A stretch of DNA of 64,000 nt, from positions 62,001 through 126,000 of the forward strand of contig NZ_FUKR01000022.1 of NCBI RefSeq assembly GCF_900163835.1, given 5' to 3'. The stretch comes from Mycetocola reblochoni REB411. GTDB lineage: Bacteria; Actinomycetota; Actinomycetes; Actinomycetales; Microbacteriaceae. Shown piece by piece: positions 15,744 through 23,567 of the stretch. Under the pieces are notes generated by a model that saw only the letters and a list, made by a program, of their open reading frames with translations, had not been told where the DNA came from and did no database searches. Numbering within the stretch: the stretch's first letter is position 1; the number at the start of each line of letters is the position of its first letter. The translations under genes and the position numbers were made by a program.

Positions 15744-16700
15744 TCAGTCGATGGGGGTGACGGGGATGTCCCATGCCGGGATCGCGTCCGGCGTGGGGGG
15801 CTGGGTTCCGGGGAGGGTGGCCGCGACCGCTCCGTAGGCGACCGCGGTGCGGAGCCGATCCTGCGGAGATCGTCCGCTGCTCTCGGCGATGAGGTAGCCG
15901 GCGAGTGAGCTGTCGCCCGCGCCGACCGTGCTGGCGACCGTGATCCTCGGTGCGCGGGCCCGGAGGGCCACGCCGTCCGCGAGGAGGGCGGCGCCGTGGG
16001 ACCCGAGGGTGAGCAGGACCGCTCCGACCCTCGCGGGCACGAGCCCGCGCGCCAGCTCGATGGCCTGTTCCACCGTCGGGGCGCTCCCCGCTCCCGCGGT
16101 GGGGTGGCCGCTGCCGGTCAGGGCGGCGATCTCCTCGTCGTTGGGCTTGATCAGCTCGGGGCGAGCCTCCGCGACGACGGCGGCGAGGGCGTCGCCCGAG
16201 GTGTCCACCGCGATCGCGGGAGCATCGGTGAGCTCGGCCCTGACGGCACGGATGATGCGCACGTACAGCTCGGCGTCGGTCCCCGGGGGGAGCGACCCGG
16301 CGAGGACGAGCCAGCGCGCGCCGCGGGCCTGCTCGATGAGCGTGCGCGTGAGCGTCCGCTCCGCGTCGCGGTCGAGCGGGGCGCCGGGGGTGTTGAGCTT
16401 GGTGGTGACCCCTGCCGGGTCGACGACGGTCAGGTTGGTCCGCGCCGTGCCGACGACGGGGGTGCGGACCAGGTGCAGTCCGGTCGCCTCGATCATCTCG
16501 GCGAGCGGGTCACCGTCGGCGACGGGGACGACGGCCGTGGCGTCCAGGCCCGCGGCGCGGACGGCGCGGGCGACGTTGACGCCCTTGCCCCCCGCGTCGA
16601 CGCGCTCGCTCGCGACGGTGTGGACGTCGCCGGGGTGCAGCGGGGTGCTCAGGCCGAGGGTGCGGTCGACCGCGGGGTGCGCGGTGAGGGTGACGATCAT
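15744..16700 (-). CDS. fruK: 1-phosphofructokinase
   Basis: Predicted 318-residue PfkB-family kinase converting fructose 1-phosphate made by FruA to fructose 1,6-bisphosphate. Visible motifs: the N-terminal TLTAHPAVDRTL with DAGGKGVNVARAV (substrate loop), LAGSLPPG, and the C-terminal STVGAGDSSLAGYL with the catalytic Asp and the anion hole. The ATG overlaps the fruR stop (ATGA at 16697-16700). Length and order match other actinobacterial fru operons. Confidence 0.94.
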   Translation of the reverse strand: MIVTLTAHPAVDRTLGLSTPLHPGDVHTVASERVDAGGKGVNVARAVRAAGLDATAVVPVADGDPLAEMIEATGLHLVRTPVVGTARTNLTVVDPAGVTTKLNTPGAPLDRDAERTLTRTLIEQARGARWLVLAGSLPPGTDAELYVRIIRAVRAELTDAPAIAVDTSGDALAAVVAEARPELIKPNDEEIAALTGSGHPTAGAGSAPTVEQAIELARGLVPARVGAVLLTLGSHGAALLADGVALRARAPRITVASTVGAGDSSLAGYLIAESSGRSPQDRLRTAVAYGAVAATLPGTQPPTPDAIPAWDIPVTPID

Positions 16701-17473
16701 GCCGTCACCCCCTCGACGCCGGCGGCCGCGAGGGCGTCGGCGAGGGCACCGGAGGGTGCGCGGTCGCTCACCACGGTCCCCACCGCGGACAGCGGGGCGA
16801 AGCTGATCAGCGACTCCTCGTCGAACTTGCTCGCGTCGGCCAGGACGACAGTCTCCCTGGCCGCGTCGACGATCGCGGACTTGACCGCCGCCTCCTCGGG
16901 GTCGGGGGTGGAGAGGCCGAAGGTGGCGCTCAGGCCGTTGACGCCGACGAAGGCGAGGTCGGGGCGCAGCGTGCGCACCGCGGCGACCGTGTCGCTGCCG
17001 ACGGCGGCGCCGGTGAGCCCCCTGACGCGTCCGCCGATGAGGTGCACGGGGATGAGACTGCTCAGCTGCGCCGCGATGGGGGCGGCGTGGGTGATGATCG
17101 TCGGCGCCGAGCCGGTGTGTCCCCAGCGCTCGCCGATCAGACGGGCGAGTGCCGCGGTGCTGCTGCCCGCGTCGATGAGGATCGAGCCGGTGAAGTCGGT
17201 GGGGATGAGTGCGGCGGCGGCGTCGGCGATGGCGAGCTTCGCCGTCTGGTTGCTTCCGCCTCGCTGGTCGAGCGGCTGCTCGGCGGTGCTGCTGTGCCGG
17301 AGCACGGCGCCGCCGTGCACGCGGTCGAGGCGGCCGCCGCGCTCGAGCGCGGCCAGGTCGCGACGGATGGTCTCGCCGGTGACGTCGAGCTCGTCGACGA
17401 GCTCGGTGACGGTCACGCTGCTGCGCTCGGTGAGCAGCTCGGCGATGCGCTGCTGGCGCTCTCGTGCGAACAT
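16697..17473 (-). CDS. fruR: DeoR-family transcriptional regulator of the fructose operon
   Basis: Predicted 258 residues. The N-terminal winged helix (ERQQRIAELLTERSSVTVTELVDELDVTGETIRRDLAALE) and the hinge RVHGGAV are DeoR hallmarks. The C-terminal sugar-phosphate sensor domain contains ILIDAGSSTAALARLI and FVGVNGLS. It probably represses the operon and is released by fructose 1-phosphate, as in other Gram-positive FruR proteins. Of two adjacent ATGs, 17473 is better spaced from GGGAGGA than 17476. It is the first gene of the operon and is preceded by an A+T-rich operator region. Confidence 0.9.
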   Translation of the reverse strand: MFARERQQRIAELLTERSSVTVTELVDELDVTGETIRRDLAALERGGRLDRVHGGAVLRHSSTAEQPLDQRGGSNQTAKLAIADAAAALIPTDFTGSILIDAGSSTAALARLIGERWGHTGSAPTIITHAAPIAAQLSSLIPVHLIGGRVRGLTGAAVGSDTVAAVRTLRPDLAFVGVNGLSATFGLSTPDPEEAAVKSAIVDAARETVVLADASKFDEESLISFAPLSAVGTVVSDRAPSGALADALAAAGVEGVTA

Positions 17474-17489
17474 CATCGTCCTCCCGGCG

Positions 17490-17537
17490 GTGGAATCACA
17501 TCTAATTCCACATAATACAAACGAAATCCACATTTCG
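17490..17537. promoter_or_regulatory. fruR promoter and operator region
   Basis: An A+T-rich island in very G+C-rich surroundings. On the minus strand TATTAT is a -10-like box. GTGGAAT-N8-ATTCCAC (17490-17511) and CGAAAT-ccac-ATTTCG (17522-17537) are two perfect inverted repeats flanking it. The half-site TGTGGAWTT also recurs as a direct repeat on the minus strand. Likely FruR autoregulatory sites; inferred from position only. Confidence 0.6.
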
Positions 17538-17655
17538 CCACAGGGCGCGACGATGCGCCGACACCCCCGGGCGCGGACGTGGGCCGGTCAGGCGCGGCGC
17601 CGGTCTCCGTGCTGTTCGCTCCGGCGCCCCGCCCGTCAACGCGGCGCGCCGGGCG

Positions 17656-18162
17656 CTACGCGTCGAGCTCGTCGACGTACCGGGTCAGCGCGCCCCGGTA
17701 CAGCGGAAGAGTGGGAACGAGCGCCCGCAGCGCGGTCTGCAGTGCCTCGGCCGGGCGGCCCGCGTCGTACAGGGCGAGGGCGAGGAACGCGGCCGACGCT
17801 TCACCGGTGACCGGCGATGTCGGCTCCGCGCGCAGGAGCTCGACCACCTCGGCCGCGGCGCCGGTGTTGCGCAAGGAGCTCGCGAGCTGGACGACCGCCT
17901 GGGGTCGCCGCACCTCGTCGAGGCCGGCGTCGAGCGCCGCGAGGTAGAGCGGGACGGCCTCGGCCTCCCTGCCGAGGAAGTCGTGCACCGACGCCCACTC
18001 GTACCGCGCGGCGGCGTCCGCCTCCGGCCGTTCGTCGACGAGCGCGCGCATGCCCGCGAGCGCCGCCTCGGGGTCGGAGTCGTCCGCCGTCGACCAAAAG
18101 CGGTCGACCCGCTCGTCCCAGTCGTCGGGCCGTGGCGTCTCCGGCCCGGCTGGACGCGTCAT
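17656..18162 (-). CDS. Tetratricopeptide-repeat protein
   Basis: Predicted 168 residues with about three TPR-like helix pairs: EAALAGMRALVDERPEADAAARYEWASVHDFLG, then AEAVPLYLAALDAGLDEVRRPQAVVQLASSLRNTG, then FLALALYDAGRPAEALQTALRAL. Similar proteins in actinomycetes lie next to diverse operons and act as scaffolds, with no enzymatic role. The start overlaps the sufU stop (ATGA), so it is co-translated with the cysteine desulfurase system. A role in cluster assembly is only suggested by this context. Confidence 0.75.
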   Translation of the reverse strand: MTRPAGPETPRPDDWDERVDRFWSTADDSDPEAALAGMRALVDERPEADAAARYEWASVHDFLGREAEAVPLYLAALDAGLDEVRRPQAVVQLASSLRNTGAAAEVVELLRAEPTSPVTGEASAAFLALALYDAGRPAEALQTALRALVPTLPLYRGALTRYVDELDA

Positions 18163-18608
18163 GCCCCGTGCTCCTTCGTCATGGCGTGCTCGGTGGCGAC
18201 CCAGGCGAGCATGCCGCACTTGACCCTGGCGCTGAACTTGGAGACACCCTCGAGCACCACGGCGTCGCCGAGCGGCTCGTCGTCCTGCTCGATGCCCTTG
18301 CCCCTGGAGTGCATGAGCGCGCGGAACAGCTCGATCCGCTCGGCCAGCTGCTCGCGGCTCAGGCCCTCGGCGACCAGGTCGCTGAGGATCGACGCCGACG
18401 CCATCGAGATGGAGCAGCCCTGGCCCTCCCAGGAGATGCCGGTGATGAGCGCGTCGTCGCCGTGCAGCCGCACGGTGATCTCGTCGCCGCAGGTGGGGTT
18501 GAGCTGGTGGTCCTCGGCGAGGAAGCCGTCGCGCAGGCCGGAGCCGTGCCGCTGCTTGGAGTGGTCGAGGATGACCTGCTGGTAGAGGCTGTCGAGTGCG
18601 TTCGCCAT
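18159..18608 (-). CDS. sufU: SufU-type zinc-dependent sulfurtransferase
   Basis: Predicted 149 residues. Cys40 and Asp42 (NPTCGDE), Cys65 (GQGCSIS) and Cys131 (VKCGML) are the zinc/persulfide ligands of SufU. The extra loop typical of SufU against IscU is present (LSREQLAERIELFRALMHSRG). It accepts sulfur from SufS for Fe-S cluster assembly. The ATG at 18608 overlaps the sufS stop by one base (TGATG), so it is tightly coupled. The rest of the suf cluster (B, C, D) is not adjacent here. Confidence 0.94.
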   Translation of the reverse strand: MANALDSLYQQVILDHSKQRHGSGLRDGFLAEDHQLNPTCGDEITVRLHGDDALITGISWEGQGCSISMASASILSDLVAEGLSREQLAERIELFRALMHSRGKGIEQDDEPLGDAVVLEGVSKFSARVKCGMLAWVATEHAMTKEHGA

Positions 18609-19912
18609 CACTTGGCTCCGAAGTAGTCGCGGACCTCACCCATCGCCGCCACCACGGCGTCGATGTCCTCGGTCGTGTTGTACAGGTAGGCGCTGGCGCG
18701 GGTGGACGCCGTGACGCCGAAACGGCGGTGCAGCGGCTGCGCGCAGTGGTGCCCGACCCGCACGGCGATGCCGAGCGAGTCCAGGTACTGGCCGACGTCG
18801 TGCGCGTGCACGCCGTCGACGTCGACGCTCACGAGCCCGGCACGCGGCACGCCGGCGGACGGTCCGAGGATGCGCACGCCGTCGATCGCCTCGAAGCCGC
18901 GGACGAGCCGCTGGCCCAGCTCCGCCTCCCACGCGTCGATCCTGTCCATCCCGACCGCCTCGAGGTACCCCACGGCACTGGCCAGGGCGATCGCCTGCGA
19001 CACCCGCTGGGTCCCCGCCTCGAACCGCTGCGGGGCCGGCAGGTACTCGCTCGCCTCGAGCGTCACCGTGGTGATCATCGACCCTCCGGTGAGGAACGGC
19101 GGGAGCGCGTCGAGCAGCTCCGCCCGGCCGTAGAGCACGCCGACCCCGGTCGGCGCGAGCATCTTGTGCCCCGAGAACACGGCGAAGTCCACGTCGAGCG
19201 CCCGCAGGTCCAGCGGACGGTGCGGTGCCGACTGGCAGGCGTCGAGCAGCACGAGCGCTCCGGAGGCGTGGGCCAGCGCGACCAGCTCCTCGATCGGGTT
19301 GATCACCCCGGTCACGTTCGAGATGTGGGTCACGGCGAGCAGCCGGGTGCGCGGGCTGATGAGCTCCGCGGCCCTGCCCAGGTCGATGCTGCCGTCGTCC
19401 TCGATCGGGATGTGGCGGAGCGTGGCTCCCGTGCGCGCGGTGAGCTCCTGCCACGGCACGAGGTTGGCGTGGTGCTCGCCCTCGGTGACGAGGATCTCGT
19501 CTCCCTCGCGGAGGCGGAAGCGCTCGGCGGCCGCGCCGCCCCGTCCGGCGCTCGCGTTGCCGATGGCGTAGGCGACCAGGTTGATGCCCTCCGTCGCGTT
19601 GGAGGTCCACACGACCTCGTCCGCCCCGACCCCGACGAAGCGCGCCACGGTGGCCCTGGCGTTCTCGAACAGCTCGGTCGCCTCGGCGGCGAGGGTGTGC
19701 GCACCGCGGTGGACGGCGGCGTTGTGCTGCTCGTAGAAGTCCTGCTCGTCCTCGAGCACGCACATCGGCTTCTGCGACGTCGCGCCCGAGTCCAGGTAGA
19801 CGAGGGGGTGCCCGTTGACCTGCTGTTCGAGGATGGGGAAGTCGTTCCGCAGCTGTTTCGCCTCGACGTCGGTGATCGGGTCGGTCGGGGTCAGGTCAGC
19901 GGTGGAGCTCAT
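18608..19912 (-). CDS. sufS: Cysteine desulfurase SufS
   Basis: Predicted 434-residue class V aminotransferase-fold enzyme. It releases sulfur from cysteine as a persulfide and hands it to SufU. PLP is held by Lys250 in SGHKMLAPTG. The persulfide cysteine lies in RVGHHCAQP near the C-terminus, in the short-loop form typical of group II (SufS). EGEHHANLVPW is the conserved catalytic His segment. The ATG at 19912 matches the usual start; a longer frame adds an Arg-rich tail not found in the family. There is no Shine-Dalgarno, and a -10 box lies just upstream. Confidence 0.94.
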   Translation of the reverse strand: MSSTADLTPTDPITDVEAKQLRNDFPILEQQVNGHPLVYLDSGATSQKPMCVLEDEQDFYEQHNAAVHRGAHTLAAEATELFENARATVARFVGVGADEVVWTSNATEGINLVAYAIGNASAGRGGAAAERFRLREGDEILVTEGEHHANLVPWQELTARTGATLRHIPIEDDGSIDLGRAAELISPRTRLLAVTHISNVTGVINPIEELVALAHASGALVLLDACQSAPHRPLDLRALDVDFAVFSGHKMLAPTGVGVLYGRAELLDALPPFLTGGSMITTVTLEASEYLPAPQRFEAGTQRVSQAIALASAVGYLEAVGMDRIDAWEAELGQRLVRGFEAIDGVRILGPSAGVPRAGLVSVDVDGVHAHDVGQYLDSLGIAVRVGHHCAQPLHRRFGVTASTRASAYLYNTTEDIDAVVAAMGEVRDYFGAK

Positions 19913-19925
19913 CGGGTGTACTCGC

Positions 19926-19931
19926 AATATC
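19926..19931 (-). promoter_or_regulatory. -10 box of sufS giving a very short leader
   Basis: GATATT on the minus strand lies 13 bases before the sufS ATG in an otherwise G+C-rich gap, predicting a 5' leader of about 7 bases without Shine-Dalgarno. Confidence 0.5.
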
Positions 19932-20118
19932 AGTCGGGGAATGCGCCCGCCGGGACGCCCGGCGTGCCTGCCCCGGGCGTCGGTGCGGTGGGGCGTCACC
20001 ATTCTCCCGCTGTTAACCGGTGAGCGCTACGTCCTGTTCCCTCGCGGGGAGGACGGCGCCGCGGACGCGACGGACCGGCTGCCGGCGACGGGTGACCCGT
20101 GCGGGAGTGCGGCGCGCG

Positions 20119-20712
20119 CTACGCGGGATCGACGCCGAGGGCGAGGGCCGCGTACCCGACGGCGTTGGCGCGATACATGGAGGCGGCGTGCTCGACCCCG
20201 ATGAGCGGGTAGAGGTCGTAGGCGTCCTCCAGCGCGACGATGTTGCGTGCGATGGCGTCGACCGGCTGCGCGGGCGAGAAGGCGCCGTCCTCGACACCGG
20301 CGGCGATCGTGCCGCGGTACAGCGACACCTGCCGCTCGACGACCGACCGGTGGATGGGCTTGTACTGCGGCTTCTCCTGAAGGAACGCGACGCTCTCGTA
20401 CAGGACGCGGATCTCCGGCCCGGCGTCGTCGGGGATGCCCGCTTCGATGAGCATCTCGATGCGCTCCCAGTGACCGGTCGTGCCGTCGAGCAGCGCCTCC
20501 CTCTCGGTGTGGAAGCGGTCGAGGACGGACTCGACGGCGGTCAGCATGAGCTCGTCGAAGGTGGGGAAGTAGTACAGCACCGCGCCGGGGCTCACCTCCG
20601 CCTCGGCCGCCACGGCCCGCACGTTGGCGCGCGTGACTCCCTGACGTCGCAGCACGCGTTCGGTGGCGTCGACCAGGTGGCGTCGACGGGTGCTCTGTCG
20701 TGTGGTGTCCAA
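20119..20712 (-). CDS. TetR-family transcriptional regulator
   Basis: Predicted 197 residues. The helix-turn-helix is ANVRAVAAEAEVSPGAVLYYFPTFDELM near residues 29-56, a classic TetR pattern. The C-terminal ligand domain is not recognisable. The proposed start is TTG at 20712 because GGAGG lies 6-7 bases upstream; upstream codons in the same frame have no regulator-like sequence. It is divergent from the lipoprotein gene at 20906, which it may control. Ligand unknown. Confidence 0.8.
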   Translation of the reverse strand: MDTTRQSTRRRHLVDATERVLRRQGVTRANVRAVAAEAEVSPGAVLYYFPTFDELMLTAVESVLDRFHTEREALLDGTTGHWERIEMLIEAGIPDDAGPEIRVLYESVAFLQEKPQYKPIHRSVVERQVSLYRGTIAAGVEDGAFSPAQPVDAIARNIVALEDAYDLYPLIGVEHAASMYRANAVGYAALALGVDPA

Positions 20713-20905
20713 CGGTCGCCTCCGGACGGGGGTAGGGGCTGAGACCTTTCCGACGATGCTATCGCCTCGATCCGACGGCCAGGCCCGGTGCCCGCCGGTG
20801 AATCGCCGGGAACTCCCGGTGTCGCGGGCTATCATTCGCAGAGTCGGACTCGCGCCCCCGTCCCGTCCTCGCCCCTCATTCCCGCCCCGATCCCAAGGAT
20901 GTCCT

Positions 20906-21811
20906 GTGGCTCCCTCCTCTCGCCGTGTCCCCGTCGCACTGGCCTCGGCCGTGGCCGTCGCGGTGGCCCTCAGCGGGTGCACGGCCGCGCAGAGCGCCCG
21001 CCCGGCGTCGAGCGGCACGGCGACGCCCTCCGCCTCGGCGACCCCCACGCCGTCGGCGACCCCCGCCGTCACGGCGCTGTCCGCCGCGACCGGGGGCGTC
21101 ACGGGAGGGGACGAGCTGACCGTGACCGGAACGGGGCTGTCGGGCGCTACCGCCGTCGCGTTCGGCGAGGAGCGGGGAACGGACGTCGAGGTGGTCGACG
21201 ACGCGACGCTCACCGTGCGGGTCCCTGCCAGCGTCGACTACCAGACCGGCTCGGTCGCGGTGCGCGTCCTGGACGGCGACGAGCTCCTCGCCGAGGCGGG
21301 CGACTACGCTTACGACCTCGTCTCGGGCGTCGACAGGCAGATGCAGTACCTGTTCCAGTACTGGGAGGACTACAACTCCGACGAGTGGGGCGACATGAAC
21401 GCCGTCGGAGGCGACTGCGCGAACTTCACCAGCCAGGGCCTCATCGCCCGCGGCTGGGAGCAGCGCGACGACTGGTACAGCCGCGACCGCTCCGCGACCA
21501 GGAGCGAGAGCTGGGGCTACACCCCCAGCATGGATGCGTGGTTCGAGGAGAACGCGGACGAGCTCGGCGCGACCAGGCTCGGGATGGACGACCTCGACGA
21601 GCTCGCGGTCGGCGACATCGGCATGTTCGACTGGGAGCCCAACGACAGCCCTAACCACGTGATGACGGTGTCGAAGGTCGAGAAGGTCGACGGCAAGACG
21701 AAGGTGTACTTCGTCAGCCACAACCTGGACGGCGACTACCGCGACCTCGACGAGGTGCTCGGCGAGCAGCACCCGGACGGCACCGCCTGGTTCTGGTCCC
21801 TGAGCGACTGA
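20906..21811 (+). CDS. Lipoprotein with IPT/TIG fold and amidase (CHAP-like) domain
   Basis: Predicted 301 residues. A lipobox ALSGC puts the lipid-modified cysteine at residue 25, so the protein is anchored on the outer face of the membrane. A Ser/Thr/Ala/Pro stalk follows, then an immunoglobulin-like IPT/TIG domain (about 53-130: GGDELTVTGTGLSGATAVAFG). The C-terminal putative amidase domain (Pfam Amidase_6 type) has its nucleophile in GGDCANFTSQGL and a His in SPNHVMTV. It probably cleaves peptidoglycan or another amide at the surface. The GTG start at 20906 has AAGGA exactly 6 bases upstream. Confidence 0.82.
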   Translation: MAPSSRRVPVALASAVAVAVALSGCTAAQSARPASSGTATPSASATPTPSATPAVTALSAATGGVTGGDELTVTGTGLSGATAVAFGEERGTDVEVVDDATLTVRVPASVDYQTGSVAVRVLDGDELLAEAGDYAYDLVSGVDRQMQYLFQYWEDYNSDEWGDMNAVGGDCANFTSQGLIARGWEQRDDWYSRDRSATRSESWGYTPSMDAWFEENADELGATRLGMDDLDELAVGDIGMFDWEPNDSPNHVMTVSKVEKVDGKTKVYFVSHNLDGDYRDLDEVLGEQHPDGTAWFWSLSD

Positions 21812-21979
21812 GCGCCCGCGCGGTGCGCCCCGTTCCCCCGTGCGGCGCGCCCCGTTCTCCCGTGCCCGATGCGGCGGCCCGCTGCCGGGTCGTGGTGTGG
21901 TCCGCACATTCGGTCGGCCGCACCCGTCTCTCGGCCGCGGTGGCTCTGCCTCCGTCGTTCGGTTGTCGTTCGGCCGCCG

Positions 21980-22882
21980 TCACTCGACCAGTTCGTACTC
22001 CCGGGTGAGACGGAGCAGGCTGTCCAGGACGGCGCGCGTCGGGCCGCCCGGCTCGCGGCGGGTGGCGCGGTGCCGGATCGTCAGGTGCCTGCTCCCCAGC
22101 CCGGCCATGTCGATGACGTCGACCCCCTCGGGGACACCGTCCTTCAGAGCGAGCGCGGGCAGCAGCGTGACGCCCTGGCCCGCGCGCACGAGCGACAGCG
22201 CCGACTGGTAGTCGTCGTAGCGATGGGTGGTGACCGGTGTGATGCCGAGGGCGTCGATCGCGCGCTCGACGGCGGGGGCCGCCGCCGCGCGCCTCGAGGC
22301 GCCGAGCCAGGGCAGCTTGCCGATCTCCGTGATGCTCGGGTCCGCCGTCGAGGCCGTGGGGGCCACCAGGCGCCACGGCTCGTCGAGCAGGGGGACCTCG
22401 GCGGTGTACGCGGGCGGGGTCGGCGCGAGGTCCCTGTCCACGATGATGAGGTTCGCCTCGCCGCTGCGGAGCAGCTGCGGCATCCGCTCGGTGGTCCCCT
22501 CGGCGATGACGATCGAGATGCCGGGCAGCTCGGCGTCGAGCTCGGGCAGGATCGGGGCCAGCAGTCCGGAGATCACCGTCTGGAACGCTCCGATGACGAC
22601 CGTTCCCGTCAGGGTGTCCTGCGACTCGCTGAGACGGCTGCGCGCCTCGGTGAGCTCGCGTTCGATGTTCTCGGCGACCTCGACGAGGATCCGGCCCGCC
22701 GGGGTGAGGCTGACGCCGCGCGGTCCCCGATCGAGCAGATCGACGCCCTCCTCGCGCTCCAGCCGGGAGACCTGCTGGCTGACCGCGGAGGGGGTGAGGT
22801 GCAGGAAGTCCGCCGCTGCGAGGATGCTGCCGTGGCGGGCGACGGCGAGCAGGAAGGACAGCCGTTTAGGGTCGAGATCCAT
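21980..22882 (-). CDS. LysR-family transcriptional regulator
   Basis: Predicted 300 residues. The N-terminal winged helix (RLSFLLAVARHGSILAAADFLHLTPSAVSQQVSRLE) and the periplasmic-binding-like effector domain (TGTVVIGAFQTVISGLLAP onward) are typical. The ATG at 22882 is preferred to a TTG nine bases upstream. It is divergent from the small membrane protein gene at 23005 across an A+T-rich gap that contains a LysR-type dyad. The effector is not inferable. Confidence 0.88.
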   Translation of the reverse strand: MDLDPKRLSFLLAVARHGSILAAADFLHLTPSAVSQQVSRLEREEGVDLLDRGPRGVSLTPAGRILVEVAENIERELTEARSRLSESQDTLTGTVVIGAFQTVISGLLAPILPELDAELPGISIVIAEGTTERMPQLLRSGEANLIIVDRDLAPTPPAYTAEVPLLDEPWRLVAPTASTADPSITEIGKLPWLGASRRAAAAPAVERAIDALGITPVTTHRYDDYQSALSLVRAGQGVTLLPALALKDGVPEGVDVIDMAGLGSRHLTIRHRATRREPGGPTRAVLDSLLRLTREYELVE

Positions 22883-22950
22883 AGTAATCAAATCTTATGG
22901 GCCCGATCAGTTTTCGTAAATTGTGCTTAGGGTCTTTCGGGTCGCATGAT
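22879..22950. promoter_or_regulatory. Divergent LysR-type control region
   Basis: CCATA-N12-TATGG (22879-22900) is an interrupted dyad of the kind LysR proteins bind and overlaps the lysR start codon. The following stretch to about 22930 is A+T-rich (TTTTCGTAAATTGTGC) and would hold promoters in both directions. Confidence 0.45.
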
Positions 22951-23004
22951 GAGAGCGTCCCCCGAAAAACACCCCGGGTCCAACACCCGGAAGCGCAGGA
23001 AAGC

Positions 23005-23469
23005 GTGACGCCCGTGGATCTCTCGTTCCTTCTCGTCCTGGCAGGCTGGGCCGGTGCCGCGTGCACCGTCACCGCGTACGGAATGCTGAGTGCGGGGCGC
23101 TGGACCGCCGGGTCGCGGCTCTTCCAGGGACTGAACATCGGTGGTGCGCTGCTGCTGTGCGTGAGCGCGACGGCGAGCCAGGCCTGGCCGGCCGCGGCCG
23201 TCAACGCCATCTGGATCGTCATCGGGATCCAGACCTGCGTGATGATGCTCAGGGCGGGGCGCCGCGCGCTCACCGCCGAGGCGCCGGCCGCCGATGCCGA
23301 GGCGTTCGCGGAGGCCGATGTGTTCGCCGACGTGTTCGCCCTTCCCGAGCGGGTACGCGAGTCGGACCTGGCCCCGACGCTGGTGATGCCGGTCATCACG
23401 CAGGAGCAGCTCGAGGCCGCGAGGGCGCAGCACCAGCACGGCCAGGACGTCGCCCGCCTCGCCTCCTGA
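23005..23469 (+). CDS. CBU_0592-type small integral membrane protein
   Basis: Predicted 154 residues. Three hydrophobic segments (about residues 6-27, 36-55 and 60-80) include GWAGAACTVTAYGMLSAGRW and GLNIGGALLLCVSA, the pattern of the CBU_0592 family, whose function is unknown. The remaining half is a hydrophilic Ala/Glu-rich tail (AEAPAADAEAFAEADVFADVFAL) not usual in the family. The GTG at 23005 has AGGA 4-5 bases upstream. It is divergent from the LysR gene and possibly controlled by it. Confidence 0.7.
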   Translation: MTPVDLSFLLVLAGWAGAACTVTAYGMLSAGRWTAGSRLFQGLNIGGALLLCVSATASQAWPAAAVNAIWIVIGIQTCVMMLRAGRRALTAEAPAADAEAFAEADVFADVFALPERVRESDLAPTLVMPVITQEQLEAARAQHQHGQDVARLAS

Positions 23470-23510
23470 CGTCGTTCGGTCGTCTCGTCTCCTGACGTCG
23501 TTCGGCCGTC
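23463..23510. repeat. Two-copy direct repeat
   Basis: TCCTGACGTCGTTCGG followed by YCGTC occurs at 23464 and again at about 23490 (period about 26 bases), immediately after the membrane protein stop and before the large hairpin. Confidence 0.55.
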
Positions 23511-23565
23511 CGCCCCGCCTCGTGACGGCGCCCGGTCGTGCGCCGTCAGGAGGCGGGGCGGACGG
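23506..23565. terminator. Large bidirectional terminator hairpin
   Basis: A 16-bp arm (CCGTCCGCCCCGCCTC / GAGGCGGGGCGGACGG), one G-G mismatch and a further 9-bp arm (TGACGGCGC / GCGCCGTCA) enclose an 8-base loop. It lies exactly between two convergent genes and serves both. Confidence 0.8.
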
Positions 23566-23567
23566 TG

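Noticed and set aside
13631-15760. A 709-codon plus-strand frame across fruA
   Set aside because: Antisense shadow of a membrane protein gene; Glu/Asp/Gly-rich with no family pattern.
20013-20297. Ninety-codon minus-strand frame in the sufS-TetR gap
   Set aside because: Mostly overlaps the TetR gene in another frame, with Ser/Thr/Arg-rich shadow composition and no start signal.
21812-21979. Possible gene in the gap between the amidase lipoprotein and LysR
   Set aside because: Only a short direct repeat (GCGCCCCGTTCYCCCGTGC, two copies) and G+C-rich filler are seen.
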